Of a stretch of 9,480 bases of DNA, positions 5,660 through 9,480 are shown one piece after another. Both the position numbers and the translations under genes were made by a program. Origin of the DNA: Anaerolineae bacterium. GTDB lineage: Bacteria; Chloroflexota; Anaerolineae; JACIWP01. Location of the stretch: NCBI GenBank assembly GCA_014360855.1, contig JACIWP010000115.1, positions 1 to 9,480 of the forward strand, in the 5' to 3' direction. How positions within the stretch are numbered: position 1 is the stretch's first letter; every line of letters begins with the position of its first letter. The notes beneath the pieces were generated by a model, which worked only from the letters and a program-made list of their open reading frames with translations, had not been told where the DNA came from and ran no database searches.

Positions 5660-5697
5660 GTAGCGTTTTGGGGATGGAGTTGGGAACGCCGGCGGGA

Positions 5698-5922
5698 TTA
5701 CTTCTCCTCGGAAGCGCCGGCCTCTTGGGAAGCTTCTGCCGAGGCGGCCTTGGCTTCGGCCTCTACCTCTTTGCCCGCTTCCTCAACCTCGCGGCTGGCC
5801 TTGCGGAACTCGCGGATGCCGCGCCCCAACGCACCGCCGACCTCGGCCAGTTTGCCGGCACCGAACAGGATCAGCACGATCACCAGGATGATGATCAGTT
5901 CAGGCACACCCAGTTGTGGCAT
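5698..5922 (-). CDS. tatA: Sec-independent protein translocase subunit TatA
   Basis: 74 residues. A short N-terminus, MPQLGVPE, leads into a single hydrophobic helix (about residues 8-21). The FG hinge is at 20-21, followed by amphipathic helix LAEVGGALGRGIREFRKA (25-42) and an Ala/Glu/Lys-rich tail (43-74). This is the TatA/TatE pattern: the protein polymerises in the cytoplasmic membrane to pass folded twin-arginine substrates recruited by TatC. No tatC or tatB is adjacent. The length is normal for a short TatA. GGAGG lies 10 nt before the ATG, and the gene has its own promoter, so it is a single-gene unit on the minus strand. Confidence 0.93.
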   Translation of the reverse strand: MPQLGVPELIIILVIVLILFGAGKLAEVGGALGRGIREFRKASREVEEAGKEVEAEAKAASAEASQEAGASEEK

Positions 5923-5980
5923 GGGATATATCCTCCAGCTCGTGTGATCTCACTGCTCATTGGTCGTACCAGTTGGCCGC

Positions 5981-6009
5981 ATTATACACCCGCCGGCAGG
6001 GAAAGGCAA
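5981..6009 (-). promoter_or_regulatory. Sigma70-like promoter of tatA
   Basis: On the minus strand, TTGCCT (6009-6004) and a perfect TATAAT (5986-5981) are separated by 17 bp, about 60 bp before the tatA start. It lies between the end of the radical SAM gene and tatA, so tatA need not be read from the upstream operon. Confidence 0.7.
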
Positions 6010-6038
6010 ATTATCCGGGGCCGCGCAGAGCGGATGTC

Positions 6039-7544
6039 TCAACAGCCGGCGCGCCGGCGCGCATGCGGCCGGAACAGGAAGGGGAGGAACGAGCGCGCCG
6101 CCTTCACCACTCGCACGAATTCGTCCGGATGGCTCGTGATCTGGGTGAGTTTGGAAAGGATGTAGCGCGGCCGCAGGTAAAACTGCCGGCGCGCTTCGTC
6201 GCACCAGGCCACCAGCTCCTCTGCCGGCAGGCCGGGCAGGTCCACCACGCAGTTGTGCAGTCCCTCTTCGGTCACCCAGCGGCGGAAATCTCGTGTTCGC
6301 AAATAGCCACTGCGCTCAGCCCAGGCGTAGGCCTCTGTGCCGGGGTAGACCATCAGCGGGAAGAACTGCGCCGTGTCGGGGTTCAGCTCTTTGGCCAACT
6401 GCAGGGTGCGCGCCAGAGATTGGCGGGTTTCGCCTGGACAGCCGGCCATGAAACAGCCATGCACCAGGATGCCGGCGCGGCGGGCATCGCGCATGAAGCG
6501 CTTCATTTGCTCGGTGGTGATGCCCTTGCGAATCTGGCGCAGGACCTCATCATCGCCGCTCTCGAACCCGACGCAGAGCATGCGACAGCCGGCGGCTTTG
6601 AGCGCTTTCAGCGTCTCATAGTCCACATCGGCGCGTGAGTTGGCGGTGAAGGTCAGCCCGGTGCGCGCCTGGCGCAGGCGCTCTGCCAGCTCGCGACAGC
6701 GCTCGCGGTTTACGGTCAGCGTGTCATCCTCGATAAAGACGTGCTTGATGTAGGGAAGCTCGCGGGCGATGTATTCGAATTCCGCCACGACGTTGGCCGG
6801 ACTGCGGTAGCGGTAGCGCCGGCCCTGAAAGGTCTGGGGGTAGACGCAGTACACACAGCGGTGCGGACAACCGCGACCGGTGACAATGGCCACCTGCGGA
6901 TAGGGGGTGATGGCATAGAAGTAGTGCAGGGGGTTCAGGTGCGTCTTATACACGCGCGTCACGAAGGGCAGGGTATCCAGGTCTTCGATAAATGGGCGGT
7001 CGGGGTTGTGGATGACGGCGCCATCCTTGCGAAAGCTCAGGCCGGCAACCCCTTCCAGAGGCCCGCCGGCCACCAGCGTCTTTGCCAGCTCCAGCAGGGT
7101 GTATTCGTACTCATGCCGGGCGACGGCGTCGAGCGCCGGCGCGCCTGCCAGCGCCTCGTCCGGCAGAGCGGATACGTGCGGGCCGACGGAGACGCAGAAC
7201 ACGGCCGGCCGAACGGCTTTCAGCTCCTGCACCACCCGCATATCGTTGTCAAAGCTGGGGGTGCTGGTATCCGTGACCAGCAGATGGGGCTGCCACGTCG
7301 CGACCAGTTCGCGCAACTGCTCCAGTGTGGTGCCATCCGCCGGCGCGTCGATCAGCCGCACCTGACAGCCGGCGTCCTCCAGCACGCCGGTCGCGTACGC
7401 CAGCCAGATGGGGTAGTACAGCGTTCCGCTCTTGGTGACCGCCGGACTGCGCTGGGCGCGCGAGAAGCGCGGCAGGAAAGGCGGGTTCAACATCAGCACC
7501 CGCAGTTGCGCCAGGTATGCCGGAAACGGCCGTTCTTCGGTCAT
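6039..7544 (-). CDS. B12-binding-domain radical SAM protein
   Basis: 501 residues from ATG 7544. Residues about 10-130 form a cobalamin-binding-like Rossmann domain (VLMLNPPF, then GTLYYPIWLAYATGVLE and VTDTSTPSFDND), without a clear DxHxxG cobalamin ligand motif. The radical SAM core follows, with cluster motif CPHRCVYC at residues 226-233 (C226, C230, C233), then FIEDDTLTV, FTANSRADV and CVGFESGDDEVL. This is the BchE/P-methylase-type class B architecture, which carries out difficult methylations or cyclisations; the substrate is unknown. The upstream in-frame ATG at 7580 would overlap the flippase gene by 40 bp. ATG 7544 gives a 4-bp ATGA overlap and has AGGAA upstream, so it is preferred. 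Linkage to a flippase suggests modification of a membrane lipid or glycan. The tail is basic (HARRRAGC). Confidence 0.88.
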   Translation of the reverse strand: MTEERPFPAYLAQLRVLMLNPPFLPRFSRAQRSPAVTKSGTLYYPIWLAYATGVLEDAGCQVRLIDAPADGTTLEQLRELVATWQPHLLVTDTSTPSFDNDMRVVQELKAVRPAVFCVSVGPHVSALPDEALAGAPALDAVARHEYEYTLLELAKTLVAGGPLEGVAGLSFRKDGAVIHNPDRPFIEDLDTLPFVTRVYKTHLNPLHYFYAITPYPQVAIVTGRGCPHRCVYCVYPQTFQGRRYRYRSPANVVAEFEYIARELPYIKHVFIEDDTLTVNRERCRELAERLRQARTGLTFTANSRADVDYETLKALKAAGCRMLCVGFESGDDEVLRQIRKGITTEQMKRFMRDARRAGILVHGCFMAGCPGETRQSLARTLQLAKELNPDTAQFFPLMVYPGTEAYAWAERSGYLRTRDFRRWVTEEGLHNCVVDLPGLPAEELVAWCDEARRQFYLRPRYILSKLTQITSHPDEFVRVVKAARSFLPFLFRPHARRRAGC

Positions 7545-9034
7545 GGTGCGTTCCTGTGCGAGCGTCCCAGGTATGCCCACAGCCGGCGCGTGGTCCTGCG
7601 CTCAAAGAGCGCCAGGAAGGCCGCGCAGTACAGGACCACAAGCCCCGCGCCGGCGCTGATCAGTCCCATGATGCCCTGGATATGGGGAGCGGTGAGCAGT
7701 CCTATCGGGACCGTCAGCAGGGTACAGACCAATGCCGGCGCGATGAGGCCGGCGTAGGCTATTTTCAGCTCTCTGGCGATTATGATACACGAAACGGCGG
7801 CGCTGGCAAGCGAGGAAGCCGTTACCGCCCATGCCATGCCTGGGATGTCCCAAAGGCGCAGGAACGCCGGCCCCAGGGCCAGCAGTGTCCCGAGCGCGGC
7901 GGCAGTGGCCCCAAGAAAGGCGTCCGTGCGGCCCAGGCTGATGAGCAGTTCTCCGTTGAAGCCGAAGCCCAGGCGGAAGAAGGTCGAGAGCAAGAGGATC
8001 TGGAGTACCGGCGCCGCCGCCAGCCAGCGTTCGCCCAGCAGGAGGCGCACGGCCGGCTCTGCCAATCCGATGCCGACCCCGGCGGCGAGGCCGGCGGCGG
8101 CCAGGGCGTAGCGCGTAGTGAGCGCGTAGGTGCGCTGTAAGAGCGCCGGCTCCTGTCGTGCCCGGGCAAAGGCCGGCAGGGCAACCCGGCTCAGGATAAA
8201 GCGCGCCTGGAGCGGGAGCTGGGAGATCGTGAAGGCCATGTAGTAGATGCCCAGGCGCGCCTCGCCCTTCCAGCGGCCGACGAAGAAGTAATCGGCGTTC
8301 AGGTAGCCCCAACTGAGGATGTAGCTGAGGTACAGGGGCCAGCTAAAGCCCAGATAGCGCCGCAGGACCGGGCGCGAGACGCGCAGGCGCGGCTGGAAGT
8401 GGGCCAGTCTCCAGAGCAGGAGGGCCTGGAAGAAAGAGCCGGCGACGAACCCCCATACCAGGCTCCAGACCCCCTGTCCGAGAAGCGCCAGGGCCAGGCT
8501 GACGGCCAGGTTGACGCTGACATTGGCCAGTTCGGGCAGGCGCGCCGGCACGAACTCCAGCCGGCGCTCCAGCAGGGCGGCCGGCAGCATCAGAGGCCCG
8601 GTGTTGGCCGATGGCCCTCCCGTCGAGGTGAAAAGCAGGAGCGACATGGCCGCCAGCAGAGGCGCAAGATAGGGCTTGTCCAGCAGGGCGGCGAGAAGCC
8701 CGCGGCCGGCAATCAGCAGGAGCGCCATAATGAACGCTAGGATCAACTGGAGCGTGAACGCAGTATCCACCAGGTCATGGAAGCGGCCGTCGTCATCCTC
8801 GCTCTGGATGACGGCCTCGGCGCCGCGCAGGTTGACCAGCAGGGCAGGGAGGCCGGCGACCATCATGGCGAAGGCATATTGGCCGAAGGCCTCTGCGGGG
8901 AGCAGGCGTGCCAGGAGCAACTGCTGGAGGAAGAAGAGAAGCCGGCTGAGGCCGGCGACTCCCACTGCCACCCCGATGCCCTTGATGGCGCGCTCCTTTA
9001 GCTGTCGTGCCAGCGCCTGCGCGGAGGGGTTCAT
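7541..9034 (-). CDS. Polysaccharide flippase, Wzx/PST (MOP superfamily) type
   Basis: 497 residues, almost wholly hydrophobic, with about 12-14 predicted membrane helices. It opens with an amphipathic basic start (ARQLKERAIKGIGVAVGVAGLSRLL), then LLLARLLPAEAFGQYAFAMMVAG, the classic N-terminal pattern of Wzx/RfbX lipid-linked oligosaccharide flippases. Later segments with LGFSWPLYLSYILSWGYLNADYFFVGR and LGIYYMAF match the second half of the family. Such proteins turn undecaprenyl-linked sugars across the cytoplasmic membrane. Length is normal. The Shine-Dalgarno GGAGGTGA (9046-9039) lies 4 nt before ATG, inside the end of the upstream gene. Both junctions are ATGA overlaps, so translation is coupled with both neighbours. 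Confidence 0.9.
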   Translation of the reverse strand: MNPSAQALARQLKERAIKGIGVAVGVAGLSRLLFFLQQLLLARLLPAEAFGQYAFAMMVAGLPALLVNLRGAEAVIQSEDDDGRFHDLVDTAFTLQLILAFIMALLLIAGRGLLAALLDKPYLAPLLAAMSLLLFTSTGGPSANTGPLMLPAALLERRLEFVPARLPELANVSVNLAVSLALALLGQGVWSLVWGFVAGSFFQALLLWRLAHFQPRLRVSRPVLRRYLGFSWPLYLSYILSWGYLNADYFFVGRWKGEARLGIYYMAFTISQLPLQARFILSRVALPAFARARQEPALLQRTYALTTRYALAAAGLAAGVGIGLAEPAVRLLLGERWLAAAPVLQILLLSTFFRLGFGFNGELLISLGRTDAFLGATAAALGTLLALGPAFLRLWDIPGMAWAVTASSLASAAVSCIIIARELKIAYAGLIAPALVCTLLTVPIGLLTAPHIQGIMGLISAGAGLVVLYCAAFLALFERRTTRRLWAYLGRSHRNAP

Positions 9035-9480
9035 CCTTTCACCTCCGCCGGCGAAGATAGTCCCACCGCCCGCAGGAGCAGAGCGAACAGGTCGGTGATG
9101 GCTTCCGGGATGATGGCCGGCCGCTCCGAAGCCAGGAATATGCCGTCGTTGATGCGGTCGTCCGGGTCATAGCCGTGCATGGCATGCAGGACGCGGCGGG
9201 ACATATGGGAGGGATGGAGGACCAGCCCGGTCTGCAGGAGGAAAATATCCTGGCCGTAGCGGTCGCCGGCAAAGGCGATGCCGTAGCGCGCCTTGTCTTC
9301 CCCGGTCAGAAGCCGGCCCTCCTGGCACTGTTGGAGGACTTCCCGGATGCGCGGCCGGCTCTCCGGGTTGGGATACCAGAAGCGCGCCATGGTGGAATCA
9401 TAGACCGCGACATAATCCACGCCGAAGCGCAGACCCAGGGCTTCGAACCGCCGGCGGAGGTCCACCGTCCCCCGCACGGG
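9031..9480 (-). CDS. C-terminal part of a probable alkaline-phosphatase-superfamily hydrolase (5' end beyond window)
   Basis: About 149 codons are open to the right edge. The first visible GTG (9477) is preceded by another in-frame codon, so the true start is probably outside. The readable segment has VDYVAVYDSTMARFWYPN, PESRPRIREVLQQCQEGRLL and HAMHGYDPDDRINDGIFLAS. The HGYDP(D)...(N/S)DGIF pattern and the STM(A/M)RFWYP block resemble the C-terminal parts of type I phosphodiesterase/nucleotide-pyrophosphatase proteins of the alkaline phosphatase superfamily. The catalytic Thr/Ser and most metal ligands would lie outside the window, so the call is tentative. The stop overlaps the flippase start by 4 bp (ATGA), putting it first of the three visible genes of this operon. 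Confidence 0.5.
   Translation of the reverse strand, partial: PVRGTVDLRRRFEALGLRFGVDYVAVYDSTMARFWYPNPESRPRIREVLQQCQEGRLLTGEDKARYGIAFAGDRYGQDIFLLQTGLVLHPSHMSRRVLHAMHGYDPDDRINDGIFLASERPAIIPEAITDLFALLLRAVGLSSPAEVKG

Noticed and set aside
7545..7580. ATG 7580 as the start of the radical SAM protein
   Set aside because: It would overlap the flippase gene by 40 bp. ATG 7544 gives an ATGA overlap like the other junction and begins just before the conserved VLMLNPPF.

Overview
The window looks like high-GC chromosomal DNA of a Chloroflexota bacterium, probably an Anaerolineae-like thermophile or mesophile. That placement is an inference from gene content: a receiver-ParA/CpaE fusion, a two-fold protein disulfide oxidoreductase, an AIR-synthase/HypE-like protein, a B12-type radical SAM protein and a stand-alone TatA. 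It also rests on the striking excess of the palindrome GCCGGC. No rRNA, tRNA, CRISPR array, insertion sequence or phage gene is visible.

Layout. (1) At the left edge, on the minus strand, is the N-terminal part of a response-regulator receiver fused to a ParA/MinD-type ATPase (3' end outside the window). A 281-bp divergent intergenic region with a promoter for each direction follows. (2) On the plus strand, a tightly packed set holds a hydantoinase/oxoprolinase-family ATPase, a DUF2007 small protein overlapping it, and a small c-type cytochrome domain. The cytochrome's Pro/Thr-rich linker sits in a different frame from its haem domain, and it has no export signal. (3) Next comes a 319-bp gap with a sigma70-like promoter, a long structured leader, an 18-codon leader peptide with a very strong Shine-Dalgarno, and a strong intrinsic-terminator hairpin directly ahead of the ribosome binding site of the HypE-like gene. 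(4) A separate promoter carrying two GC-rich CsoR/CstR-like inverted repeats drives a 218-residue disulfide oxidoreductase with CQFC and CPYC active sites. A terminator hairpin lies at the convergent junction. (5) On the minus strand, tatA has its own promoter. Beyond it lies a three-gene unit (transcribed leftwards) joined by two 4-bp ATGA overlaps: the C-terminal part of a probable alkaline-phosphatase-superfamily hydrolase, a Wzx/PST-type polysaccharide flippase, and a B12-binding radical SAM protein. This unit is probably involved in cell-envelope glycan or lipid work.

Most interesting regions. The 3603-3835 leader contains a chain of mutually exclusive stems around the leader peptide, ending in a terminator, so it looks like an undescribed transcription attenuator or riboregulator of the HypE-like gene. 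The 3226-3516 cytochrome locus shows a one-base frame break and a missing signal peptide. The tandem operators in front of the disulfide oxidoreductase suggest control by metal, persulfide or a reactive electrophile.
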